Assembly (NCBI GenBank): GCA_964605545.1
Contig: CAZSCX010000016.1
Coordinates: 1-13,150 of the forward strand
Direction of reading: 5' to 3'
DNA: 13,150 nucleotides
Source of the DNA: DAOTMI01 sp964605545
GTDB lineage: Bacteria > Patescibacteriota > Microgenomatia > UBA12405
Shown here: positions 7,050 through 13,150 of the stretch, in pieces
How positions within the stretch are numbered: the first letter of the stretch is position 1
Layout of the letters: each line of letters begins with the position of its first letter
The notes under the pieces: model-generated
Seen by the model: the letters and a program-made list of their open reading frames with translations, nothing else
Databases searched by the model: none
What the model was told of the DNA's origin: nothing
Translations under genes and position numbers: made by a program

Positions 7050-9059
7050 TTACAAGCTAAATAGTGCCCATTTAACTATCAATGGACTAAATATCGTCGC
7101 TACCAAAGACATCACTGTAATTAGTGTATTTATCGATGGACCGGCTGTATCTTTGAACGGATCACCTACCGTATCTCCCACCACTGCCGCTTTATGTGCT
7201 TCACTTCCCGGCCCTCCAAAAGCCCCATCTTCAATATATTTCTTGGCATTGTCCCACAAACCTCCCGCATTCGCCATAAATAAAGCAAAAATTATTCCAA
7301 CCACAATTGAACCTGCCAAAAATCCACCTAAAGCATTTACCCCCAACAGAAACCCTACCATCAACGGTGCTAAAAATGCACACATTCCAGGCAATATTAA
7401 CTCTTTCAAGGCTCCTTTAGTAGCGATATCGACACATCTACTACTATCCGGTTTACATTTCCCCTCGACCAAACCCTTAATTTCCTTAAATTGTCTTCTT
7501 ATTTCGTTCACCATTTTAAATGCATTTCTACTTACCGCCAATATCGTCAAAGCCGAAAACAAAGGTGGCATCATTCCTCCTAAAAACAAACCAATCATTA
7601 CTCCTGGATTAGTTAAATCCAAAACCTTCAATCCTACCGTTTGGGTATAAACCGAAAACAAAGCTAATACAGTCAAAGCTGCCGCTCCAATTGCAAATCC
7701 TTTTGTAATCGCTTTCGCAGTATTTCCAGCTGCATCTAACTTATCACAAACCGCAATTGTTTTTTTCTGTTCCCCTCCAGCCTCGGCACATCCTTTTGCA
7801 TTGTCTACAATTGGCCCATAGGCATCGGCACTGACTATCATTCCGGTTACAGAAAGCATTCCTACCGCTGCCAACGACACTCCAAATACTCCTGATATTC
7901 CAAAATAAACCGAACCAAACCATGCTACGATCATTGCCCCACAAATTCCTAGAACCGAAGGCAATACTGACAACAATCCATATGAAAAACCATTCAATAT
8001 TAAAATTGCCGATCCTGTCTGGGCTGCCTTGGCTGTATCCTGAACCGCTCTTTGTTCAATATCGGTAAATTTATCGCTGGTAAATCCCAAAATCATTCCG
8101 GCAATTAAACCGGCAATTGTAGGCACCAAAACTCCAAATGGCTTATCTATTTTAAGCAAATAAGTAGCCACATATGCCAAAATTGCAAAAACAATCGTTG
8201 TCGCCACCGTCCCCCCATTCAAATTAGCCCCAGGATCCTCACTCTTTTTATATTTTACCCAAACCATACCCAAGATAGACGCCAATATTCCCATCGCCCC
8301 CAAAAACAAAGGATACAAAACATATTCGGGCATTTTTCCATAAAGTTCAAAAGCCAAAATCATCACCGCCACCATCGAAGCTACATAAGAATCAAAAATA
8401 TCCGCTCCCATTCCCGCCACATCTCCGACATTATCTCCCACATTATCAGCAATAACTGCTGGATTACGACTATCATCTTCTTTCAAATCAAATTCTACTT
8501 TTCCTACCAAATCAGCTCCAATATCAGCCGTTTTTGTGTAAATTCCACCTCCTGCCTTCGCCAATAAAGCTAGAGAACTGGCCCCAAAACTAAAACCTAA
8601 AACAATATTTGGATCACCAAAAATATAATATAGTAGACTCATGCCCAAAAGCGCCAAACCAACCACCGACAATCCCATTATTGCTCCCGCAAAAAATCCC
8701 ACTGGAAAAGCTGACTTTACTCCCTTTTTTGCCGCCCACGCCACCTTGGCATTAGCCCGAGTCGAAATATACATACCCGTCCAAGCCGCCAAAGCACTAC
8801 AGCCCGATCCTAAAAGATATGCCAAAGCTGTTTTCCATCCCAAACCAAAATAGACAATTACAGTAATTATTCCTGCCAAACCTATCAAGGCTTGAAACAA
8901 TCTTTTTAAATATGCACTTGCTCCTTTCTGAATTTCTATTGAAAAATCTTCCATCTTAACATTTTTATTTACCTGTTTTTTTAACCATCCATATAAATAA
9001 ACAGCTATTACTATAGATAAAATACCTATCAAGGGGATAATTGCTTTGATTATATTCAT
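7050..9059 (-). CDS. hppA: Membrane-bound ion-translocating pyrophosphatase, K+-independent type
   Basis: The protein has 669 residues from the ATG at 9059 and is very hydrophobic (about 16 membrane segments expected for the family). It hydrolyses pyrophosphate to pump H+ and/or Na+ across the cell membrane. Seen motifs are the signature DIGADLVGKVE (179-189), NVGDNVGDVAGMGAD (206-220), DAYGPIVDN (412-420) and VGDTVGDPFKDTAGPSIN near the C-terminus, all pyrophosphate/Mg ligand loops. GNTAKAITKG (445-454) has Lys at the position that is Ala in K+-dependent enzymes, and Thr three residues later. Established work links Lys/Thr here with K+-independent pumps; the pumped ion is not settled by this. 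A TTG at 9068 could add three residues. There is no Shine-Dalgarno; a two-stem inverted repeat ends 7 bases before the ATG, and TGATAAGAT ends 9 bases before it. In a minimal cell this enzyme recovers energy from biosynthetic pyrophosphate. Confidence 0.96.
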   Translation of the reverse strand: MNIIKAIIPLIGILSIVIAVYLYGWLKKQVNKNVKMEDFSIEIQKGASAYLKRLFQALIGLAGIITVIVYFGLGWKTALAYLLGSGCSALAAWTGMYISTRANAKVAWAAKKGVKSAFPVGFFAGAIMGLSVVGLALLGMSLLYYIFGDPNIVLGFSFGASSLALLAKAGGGIYTKTADIGADLVGKVEFDLKEDDSRNPAVIADNVGDNVGDVAGMGADIFDSYVASMVAVMILAFELYGKMPEYVLYPLFLGAMGILASILGMVWVKYKKSEDPGANLNGGTVATTIVFAILAYVATYLLKIDKPFGVLVPTIAGLIAGMILGFTSDKFTDIEQRAVQDTAKAAQTGSAILILNGFSYGLLSVLPSVLGICGAMIVAWFGSVYFGISGVFGVSLAAVGMLSVTGMIVSADAYGPIVDNAKGCAEAGGEQKKTIAVCDKLDAAGNTAKAITKGFAIGAAALTVLALFSVYTQTVGLKVLDLTNPGVMIGLFLGGMMPPLFSALTILAVSRNAFKMVNEIRRQFKEIKGLVEGKCKPDSSRCVDIATKGALKELILPGMCAFLAPLMVGFLLGVNALGGFLAGSIVVGIIFALFMANAGGLWDNAKKYIEDGAFGGPGSEAHKAAVVGDTVGDPFKDTAGPSINTLITVMSLVATIFSPLIVKWALFSL

Positions 9060-9066
9060 AATATCC

Positions 9067-9145
9067 AAATCTTATCATCTCGTCTTCGCTGTTGAAAGTG
9101 GTAGACCTGCCCCCTCTACCACTCTCAACACCAAAGATAAGACTT
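9067..9145 (-). promoter_or_regulatory. Two-stem inverted-repeat structure before hppA (candidate structured leader or operator)
   Basis: Inner arms 9091-9105 and 9115-9129 give 15 bp around a 9-base loop (9106-9114). Outer arms 9067-9076 and 9136-9145 give 10 bp. The internal loop is 14 and 6 bases. Each stem has one imperfect pair: A-C if the + strand is read, but G-U on the - strand RNA, which favours an RNA role on the hppA strand. The outer 3' arm contains the candidate -10 TAAGAT (9069-9074), so a DNA operator is the alternative. It matches no riboswitch family that I recognise. Confidence 0.6.
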
Positions 9146-9179
9146 GACATTTGACTGTCAAAAATATATCTTTAATGTG

Positions 9180-9247
9180 AAGAAACAACATAATACGTGT
9201 TCCACCTGCTTTGAGAATATCGATTTTGTTGTTTCTTTTTTATTTTT
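9180..9247 (+). terminator. 11-bp hairpin with T tract; terminator or end of a small RNA on the + strand
   Basis: AAGAAACAACA (9180-9190) pairs perfectly with TGTTGTTTCTT (9227-9237). Pairing continues inside as AAT/ATT after one mismatch and weakly further in. The right arm runs into CTTTTTTATTTTTG, the form of an intrinsic terminator read on the + strand. The 36-base interior is long for a plain terminator. TTGACA (9144-9149), 17 bases, then TATCTT lies just upstream, so a self-contained small RNA of about 65-70 bases is possible. No ORF of note is in it (ATG then TGA at 9174). Confidence 0.4.
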
Positions 9248-9248
9248 G

Positions 9249-9356
9249 TTATAAAACTAATCTGCCCCCTAACTTTCCCATAGCCTGAAACTGTTTTCTC
9301 GCCCATCCCTTATCATCTCCACTGTCTTTTATTCTTTTCAATAATTTGTTTAGCAT
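9249..9356 (-). CDS. Candidate small basic protein, 35 aa
   Basis: The ORF runs ATG 9356 to TAA 9249. The peptide begins MLNKLLKRIKDSGDDKG and ends MGKLGGRLVL. It is strongly basic and amphipathic, with no recognised family. Support comes from a well-formed promoter: TAGACA (9391-9386), 16 bases, TATATT (9369-9364) preceded by TGT. The predicted start is at or just before the ATG, so the mRNA would be leaderless. It lies between pncC and hppA on the same strand, and the transcript would run through two hairpin structures into hppA. It could be a real small protein or a leader peptide for hppA. Shortness makes it uncertain; the promoter is better supported than the peptide. Confidence 0.4.
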   Translation of the reverse strand: MLNKLLKRIKDSGDDKGWARKQFQAMGKLGGRLVL

Positions 9357-9363
9357 TAACTTT

Positions 9364-9391
9364 AATATAACACTGTTTTCTTCCTTGTCTA
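9364..9391 (-). promoter_or_regulatory. Promoter before the 35-aa ORF and hppA leader
   Basis: On the - strand TAGACA (5 of 6 to consensus), 16-base spacer, TATATT with a TGT extended -10. Seven bases separate the -10 from the ATG at 9356. It may also serve hppA if transcription continues. Confidence 0.6.
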
Positions 9392-9473
9392 TACCCTATA
9401 TAAAATATCTCTCCAAAAATCTTACCACCTATAATGTTTTTTCTTGTGCAAATTAGCTTCAAAAATAACTATT

Positions 9474-9887
9474 TCAAAGACTTTTCAACACCATGTGGAA
9501 AACTTCATCAACTATTCTCTTTTTCATTACTTTTCTGTCTTCTCCTAATATTTTTGTTTTTCTCAAAACCAATTTCTTTTTAATCCGAACACAAATAAAA
9601 ACTTCTCCCGGAAATTTCCCTGTCACCCCTACTCCAATATCTCCTTCTATTTTTTTTGCCATTTCCTTTGCCACCTCTTTTGAATAAACTCCATATTTTT
9701 TTATGATTTCTTCATCCACTCCAAATTTTATTTTTGCTTCATTACTATATGTAACCAACCCCAACTTAAATACATCACTTGAACCAGGATTATTGGTAAT
9801 CGCATTAGCAATCGCTCCCCCGGTACACGACTCCATCACCCCAATCGTATATTTTTTCTCTTTTAATATTTTAATTATGTTTTTCAT
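9474..9887 (-). CDS. pncC: CinA C-terminal-domain / PncC-type nicotinamide-nucleotide amidohydrolase
   Basis: The protein has 137 residues and is a stand-alone CinA C-terminal domain (usual length about 150-165). Family enzymes deamidate nicotinamide mononucleotide to nicotinic acid mononucleotide in NAD salvage. Seen motifs are MESCTGGAIAN (18-28) with the family Ser, NPGSSDVFKLGLVTYSNEAK (33-52), and YGVYSKEVAKEMAKKI. After VGVTG the family's glycine-rich TGxAGPxGG loop is replaced by the shorter KFPGEVFICV, so the active-site loop is reduced. No N-terminal molybdopterin-binding-like domain is present. The ATG overlaps the radA TGA in the form ATGA, so translation is probably coupled; a weak GAGAG lies upstream inside radA. 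Whether the shortened loop keeps amidase activity cannot be judged here. Confidence 0.85.
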   Translation of the reverse strand: MKNIIKILKEKKYTIGVMESCTGGAIANAITNNPGSSDVFKLGLVTYSNEAKIKFGVDEEIIKKYGVYSKEVAKEMAKKIEGDIGVGVTGKFPGEVFICVRIKKKLVLRKTKILGEDRKVMKKRIVDEVFHMVLKSL

Positions 9888-11164
9888 TTTAGTTCTCTCA
9901 CATTTTTAATCTCTCTAATCTTCCTTCCCATTCCCTTTGCTTCCTTTTCTCTTTTTTCCCAATTACGCACCTTTTTTATATCCCCCAACAAACTTACCTC
10001 ACCTATACTAATAGTATTTCTGCCAATCGGTTTTTCTTTATAAGAACTATATATCGCCTCGATCACTGCCAAATCCGCTCCCGTATCCTCAATTTTAATT
10101 CCCCCTGTTACTGCGATAAACACATCGTATTTATAAAGAGGTATCCCCAATATTTTTTGGGCCACCGCTAAAAGTAATTGTCCACGATTATAATCAAATC
10201 CAGAAAATATTCTCTTTGGCATTGGCGAAAAACTTTCCACCACCAAAGCTTGTATTTCCAAAGTCATCAATCTGTTGCCTTCAAAAACTATTGTCAATGC
10301 CGAACCAATTTTACTCCCCTCTTCAATTTTCAAATCTCTCACTTCTTCCAGACCAGATTCCATCATTTTAAACATTCCTACCTCATCTGTCGGCCCAAAT
10401 CTATTTTTTGTCACTCTCAAAATTCTCAAATCGGATGTTTTCTCTCCCTCAAAATAGATCACTGTATCTACCATATGTTCAAGTAACTTCGGTCCAGCTA
10501 TATCCCCGTCTTTAGTTACATGCCCAACTACAAAAATTGCTACTCCAGTTCTCTTGGCCAAAGTCACTAATCGGAAAGCACACTCTTTAATTTGGGCTAC
10601 CGATCCCGCTTGCCCGCCGTAGCCTTGGCGAAGGCTGGGCGCCTCACTCGCCGTCACCTGAATCGAGTCAACAATAGCTATTTTGAACAAATCTTTTGTT
10701 CTCTCAACATTGTCTTCAATTTCTTCAATTGAATTTGTCGCCAAAATATCGAATTTTTTTGGATCTAAGCCTAGTCTTTTTACTCTAATTGCAATCTGGT
10801 CGGCACTTTCCTCCCCAGCCACATACAAACCACCTAATTTTCCAATTAATTGTGTCAATAAAGTACTTTTCCCTATCCCCGGTTCCCCGGCAAAAAGCAC
10901 TACCGACCCACGAACAATTCCTTTACCCAATACTCTATCAAATTCCCTAATTTGGGTAGAAACAACTTCAATTTGACTCTCATTTTTACTTCTTTTTCCC
11001 AAATTTATTATTTCCGTTTTCTCCACTCTTTCTTTCCTCACCCCTTTTCTCTTACCGGTTTTTTTCGTCTCCGAAATTTCCTTCAACGAATTCCATTCCC
11101 CACAAGCATTACACTTACCGCTCCATTTTTGGTACTCATTTCCACAACTTGCACATACAAACAT
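9884..11164 (-). CDS. radA: DNA repair/recombination protein RadA with a 10-residue in-frame insertion
   Basis: The protein has 426 residues. RadA is a RecA-like ATPase that helps branch migration and processing of recombination intermediates. Seen in order: a four-Cys zinc finger CASCG(4-8)...CNACG(18-22), Walker A AGEPGIGKST (92-101), Walker B-type KIAIVDSIQ (161-169), GHVTKDGD, the RadA-specific KNRFG motif, and a C-terminal Lon-protease-like domain (GQLLLAVAQKILGIPL...VTGGI...ISIGEVSLLGDI). Residues 177-186, SLRQGYGGQA, interrupt the conserved stretch that normally runs from the DSIQ loop straight into PGSVAQ. They are encoded by a GC-rich palindrome at 10607-10636. TATAAT ends six bases before the ATG and no Shine-Dalgarno is present, so the mRNA is probably leaderless. 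It overlaps pncC by four bases. Confidence 0.96.
   Translation of the reverse strand: MFVCASCGNEYQKWSGKCNACGEWNSLKEISETKKTGKRKGVRKERVEKTEIINLGKRSKNESQIEVVSTQIREFDRVLGKGIVRGSVVLFAGEPGIGKSTLLTQLIGKLGGLYVAGEESADQIAIRVKRLGLDPKKFDILATNSIEEIEDNVERTKDLFKIAIVDSIQVTASEAPSLRQGYGGQAGSVAQIKECAFRLVTLAKRTGVAIFVVGHVTKDGDIAGPKLLEHMVDTVIYFEGEKTSDLRILRVTKNRFGPTDEVGMFKMMESGLEEVRDLKIEEGSKIGSALTIVFEGNRLMTLEIQALVVESFSPMPKRIFSGFDYNRGQLLLAVAQKILGIPLYKYDVFIAVTGGIKIEDTGADLAVIEAIYSSYKEKPIGRNTISIGEVSLLGDIKKVRNWEKREKEAKGMGRKIREIKNVRELK
10607..10636 (-). repeat. GC-rich palindromic insertion inside radA, translated as SLRQGYGGQA
   Basis: AGCCTT and AAGGCT (10621-10626 and 10631-10636) form a perfect stem around GGCG; flanking GCCC and GGGC extend it with a bulge. 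The block is about 70% GC in an AT-rich gene. Its length (30 bases) keeps the frame. It sits exactly where RadA homologues go directly from the Walker B loop to GSVAQ. This looks like a small mobile palindromic element that landed in a coding region, as in Rickettsia palindromic elements. Confidence 0.7.
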
Positions 11165-11170
11165 ATACCC

Positions 11171-11199
11171 ATTATACCTTACCGTCTGTTTAAGGTCAT
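11171..11199 (-). promoter_or_regulatory. radA promoter, leaderless arrangement
   Basis: On the - strand ATGACC (11199-11194), 17 bases, TATAAT (11176-11171), then six bases to the ATG at 11164. The -10 is a perfect consensus. Initiation 6-7 bases downstream would place the 5' end on the start codon. Confidence 0.6.
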
Positions 11200-11244
11200 T
11201 TTACGCAGTCAGCAAAATTTTATCCTAAATATAGAGCATTTCTA

Positions 11245-12366
11245 TTATTTATATATAATATTCTTCTTATTTGTCTCCACTAGACCCAAAGATATTTTTC
11301 TTTTCTTTACATCAATGCTTTCGATGTAAACCAAGACTTTTTGTTTTTCTTTGACAGTAGTTCCACCGGTTAATTTAGAAATATGGATTAATCCTTCAAC
11401 ACCAGTTTCCAATCGAACGATTGCTCCATAATTGGCAATTCGAACCACTTCACCTTCAGATTCCTTATCTTTTGGATATTTTTCTTCAATTTTCTCCCAA
11501 GGATCAATTGAAAGTCTCTTGATAGAAAATTGCAGCCTTCCATCACCTTTATTAATCAAAACCACTTTTATTTTATCTTTTACTTTATATTTTCCAGAAA
11601 TATCTTCGACTTTTTCCCAAGAAACCTCAGAAATATGAACTAAACCTTCAAGATAAGAAGATTTTTCTCCCTTTTCTTTCTTCGCTTGAATATCAATTTT
11701 TACAAAAATACCAAAAGGCTCTATTCTAACTATTGAGGCATCAAAAACATCACCTACTTGTAAATTTTCAATGGCCACCGATTCTTCTCCAACCTTATTT
11801 GGTTCAGAAACCAATCTTTCGGAAAATACCAATCTATTTTTAGATTGATCAACTTCCAAAACCTTTGTTTTAATCTTTTTACCAATCATTTTTTCTGGAT
11901 CACCATCATATTTACTACCAATCTGTGAACCTGGAATAAATCCAAAAAATCCAAACGGAGCCACTACTACTGCTCCACCTCGATTTAATTCTTTAGCAAA
12001 TACAGTTATCTCTCCACCACTTCTTTCTTTGTCTTTAAAATAATTCCAACCATAGCCACTGGCTGCACCTCTAATCGAAACCAAAATTTGACCCTTATCA
12101 TTTTCTGGAGATTTTACTGAAACCTCAATTTCATCACCAATTTTCAAATCGGCAATATAATCTTTTACAAATTCGAATTCCTTTCCCATCACCACCGCAT
12201 CAGTTTTTCCACCAATATCAATAAAAATTGCCTTATTTTTGATTGCTGTAATTTTTCCCTTAACTTCCTGTTTTTTCTTTAATCCTTTAATTTCAATTCC
12301 TTCCGTAGCTAAAAGATCAGCCATAGTGCTGATTTCTTTCTTTATTTTTTTTATTTTTTTTGCCAT
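11245..12366 (-). CDS. rpsA: Ribosomal protein S1 (four S1 RNA-binding domains)
   Basis: The protein has 373 residues. It binds mRNA at the small ribosomal subunit and helps initiation, which matters here because Shine-Dalgarno sequences are nearly absent. The N-terminus is Lys-rich. Four S1 (OB-fold) domains can be traced: about 34-100 (VKGKITAIKNKAIFIDIGGK), 118-183 (diverged, GGAVVVAPFGFFGFIPGSQI), 203-283 (GDVFDASIVRIEPFGIFVKI, then EGLVHISEVSW) and 300-362 (GEVVRIANYGAIVRLETG, then GLIHISKL). This is shorter than the six-domain E. coli S1 and close to four-domain forms of other phyla. The gene starts only ~70 bases after the 5S rRNA on the same strand. No strong terminator or promoter lies in the gap, so part of its transcription may come from the rRNA operon. 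A GGGGTT/AACCCC hairpin lies just before the start. Confidence 0.94.
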   Translation of the reverse strand: MAKKIKKIKKEISTMADLLATEGIEIKGLKKKQEVKGKITAIKNKAIFIDIGGKTDAVVMGKEFEFVKDYIADLKIGDEIEVSVKSPENDKGQILVSIRGAASGYGWNYFKDKERSGGEITVFAKELNRGGAVVVAPFGFFGFIPGSQIGSKYDGDPEKMIGKKIKTKVLEVDQSKNRLVFSERLVSEPNKVGEESVAIENLQVGDVFDASIVRIEPFGIFVKIDIQAKKEKGEKSSYLEGLVHISEVSWEKVEDISGKYKVKDKIKVVLINKGDGRLQFSIKRLSIDPWEKIEEKYPKDKESEGEVVRIANYGAIVRLETGVEGLIHISKLTGGTTVKEKQKVLVYIESIDVKKRKISLGLVETNKKNIIYK

Positions 12367-12375
12367 ATTTCAAAG

Positions 12376-12392
12376 GGGGTTTTGGCAACCCC
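12376..12392 (-). promoter_or_regulatory. Hairpin in the rpsA leader
   Basis: GGGGTT (12376-12381) and AACCCC (12387-12392) form a 6-bp stem around a 5-base loop, ending 9 bases before the rpsA ATG. Only TTTG follows on the - strand, so it is a poor terminator. It could be an S1 autoregulatory site, which is inferred only from position. Confidence 0.35.
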
Positions 12393-12437
12393 AAATAAAC
12401 AAATAACTTAAAAATCTGTTGAATCTACAGTTCCTCG

Positions 12438-12557
12438 ATTCCGGCCACGACCTATCTTCAAGCCCCGTCTCCGGGGTACTATTGTCAGCGCTGAAAAGTT
12501 TCACTTCTCTGTTCGAAATGGGAAGAGGTGGTTCCATCTCGCTCAAGTGACCGGAAT
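12438..12557 (-). rRNA. rrf: 5S ribosomal RNA
   Basis: The - strand carries the 5S core: GAGCGAGATGGAACCACC, then CCCATTTCGAACAGAGAAGTGAAAC, TCAGCGC, and GGTCGTGGCCGGA at the 3' side. Its conserved CCCAT...CGAAC...GAAGT...AAGC-type pattern matches bacterial 5S. Helix I continues beyond the usual 9-10 bp: 12430-12448 pairs with 12547-12565 over 19 positions with wobbles. The mature ends are therefore estimates, and the outer part is probably a processing stem. It lies downstream of 23S in the usual order. Confidence 0.93.
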
Positions 12558-12608
12558 CGAAGAACCAATATATTTCTTGGCCTCTAAATTGAGTCGCCAT
12601 CCTTTCTT

Positions 12609-12646
12609 ATGACTTATTACTCCAAAGAGATGGAACAATAAGCCAT
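12609..12646 (-). other. Hairpin in the 23S-5S spacer (likely rRNA processing)
   Basis: ATGACTTATT (12609-12618) pairs with AATAAGCCAT (12637-12646), one wobble, with a short inner TCCA/TGGA stem. It sits between the estimated 23S 3' end and 5S. It could instead be the last 23S helix if the mature end is nearer 12605. Confidence 0.45.
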
Positions 12647-12654
12647 ACTTTACT

Positions 12655-13150
12655 GAAAAATTCTTTCAATCTTTCCTTTGCTTAGCTTAAACTCTTACGA
12701 GCCTTCCACGCGCAAAGTATTAACCGGTAGTCTCCCGGCGATTTCTCGTCCAACTTTCGTCGGACTACGATTCCTTATCTTGGGATCAGTTTCCTGCTTG
12801 AGATGCTTTCAGCAGTTATCTAATAGAAACGTAGCTACCCAGCGATGCACCTGACGGTACAACTGGCACACCAGCGGTTTCCTCATCTAGGTCCTCTCGT
12901 ACTGTAGATGAATTCCCTCAAGAATCGAACGATTACCGTGGATAGAGACCGAGCTGTCTCGCGACGCTCTGAACCCAACTAACGCAGCGCTTTAATGGGC
13001 GAACAGACCAACCCTTGGCCCCTTCTTCAGGGCCAGGATGCGCCAAGTCGACATCGAGGTGCCGAACCGCATCGTCAATATGAACTATCGGATGCGACTA
13101 GCCTGTTATCCCCAGAGTAGCTTTTATCCAGTAAGCCCGTGCCTATACCA
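12655..13150 (-). rRNA. rrl: 23S ribosomal RNA, 3' part (continues past window edge)
   Basis: The - strand contains universally conserved domain V/VI segments: GGGGATAACAGGCT (13114-13101), GTTCATATTGACGATG, GGCACCTCGATGTCG, GAGACAGCTCGGTC, the sarcin-ricin loop AGTACGAGAGGACC (12903-12890) and CTGCTGAAAGCATCT. This places the sequence as the last ~500 bases of 23S. From GGGGATAACAGG the E. coli gene runs 460 bases to its end; the same distance here gives about 12655, so the 3' boundary is approximate. No intron or intervening sequence is seen in this portion. Confidence 0.95.

Noticed and set aside
7036..7650. 204-codon + strand ORF opposite hppA
   Set aside because: The - strand frame encodes an unmistakable pyrophosphatase; the antisense frame is Pro/Thr/Ile-rich without motifs.
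8965..9150. 61-codon - strand ORF covering the hppA upstream inverted repeat
   Set aside because: It overlaps the hppA start in another frame and its sequence is dictated by the hairpin arms; no domain or promoter supports it.
9884..9887. TGA read as glycine (SR1/Gracilibacteria code)
   Set aside because: The radA and pncC frames end sensibly at TGA with normal family lengths, and no gene needs TGA as a sense codon.
12370..12600. 76-codon ORF over the 5S region
   Set aside because: It is a conceptual translation of 5S rRNA and its spacer.
1..13150. CRISPR array, tRNA genes, insertion sequences
   Set aside because: No regularly spaced direct repeats, no tRNA cloverleaf with TTCGA arm outside the rRNAs, and no transposase-like frame were seen.

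Overview
The window looks like part of a small-genome, AT-rich bacterium of the Candidate Phyla Radiation (Patescibacteria), most likely the Microgenomates side. This is an inference from gene style, not a phylogenetic placement. The clues are surface proteins ending in a WWIIN/WWLIN strand, an O-antigen-ligase-like membrane protein fused to TPRs, a Rho without its usual N-terminal domain, a GC-rich palindrome inserted in frame in radA, and almost no Shine-Dalgarno sequences. TGA is used as a stop (radA, pncC), so the SR1/Gracilibacteria code does not apply.

Layout, left to right. Positions 2-2358 (+ strand) hold the 3' part of a large repetitive surface-type protein and a membrane-anchored TPR protein; both end in the same kind of C-terminal domain. 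Everything from 2355 to 13150 is on the - strand. In transcription order it reads: 23S rRNA 3' end, 5S rRNA, ribosomal protein S1, RadA, a PncC/CinA-type amidase, a candidate 35-aa small gene, a structured non-coding stretch, a membrane pyrophosphatase, Rho, a LysM/M23 peptidase, and the Wzy-like TPR membrane protein. The two blocks converge at 2355-2358, where the two TAA stops overlap.

The - strand block combines translation (rRNA, S1), recombination and repair (RadA), NAD salvage (PncC), energy (ion-pumping pyrophosphatase), transcription termination (Rho) and envelope functions (M23, Wzy-like). The + strand is C-rich and G-poor in genes of both orientations. The - strand is therefore probably the leading strand, and the two left-hand genes are head-on to replication.

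The most interesting material is non-coding. Several genes have a -10 box, often of the extended TGn type, 5-9 bases before the start codon and no Shine-Dalgarno, which suggests leaderless mRNAs. The interval 9060-9473 holds a promoter, a 35-codon ORF, an 11-bp hairpin with a T tract on the + strand, and a two-stem structure next to the pyrophosphatase start whose only imperfect pairs are G-U on the - strand RNA. Together these resemble an undescribed leader region.
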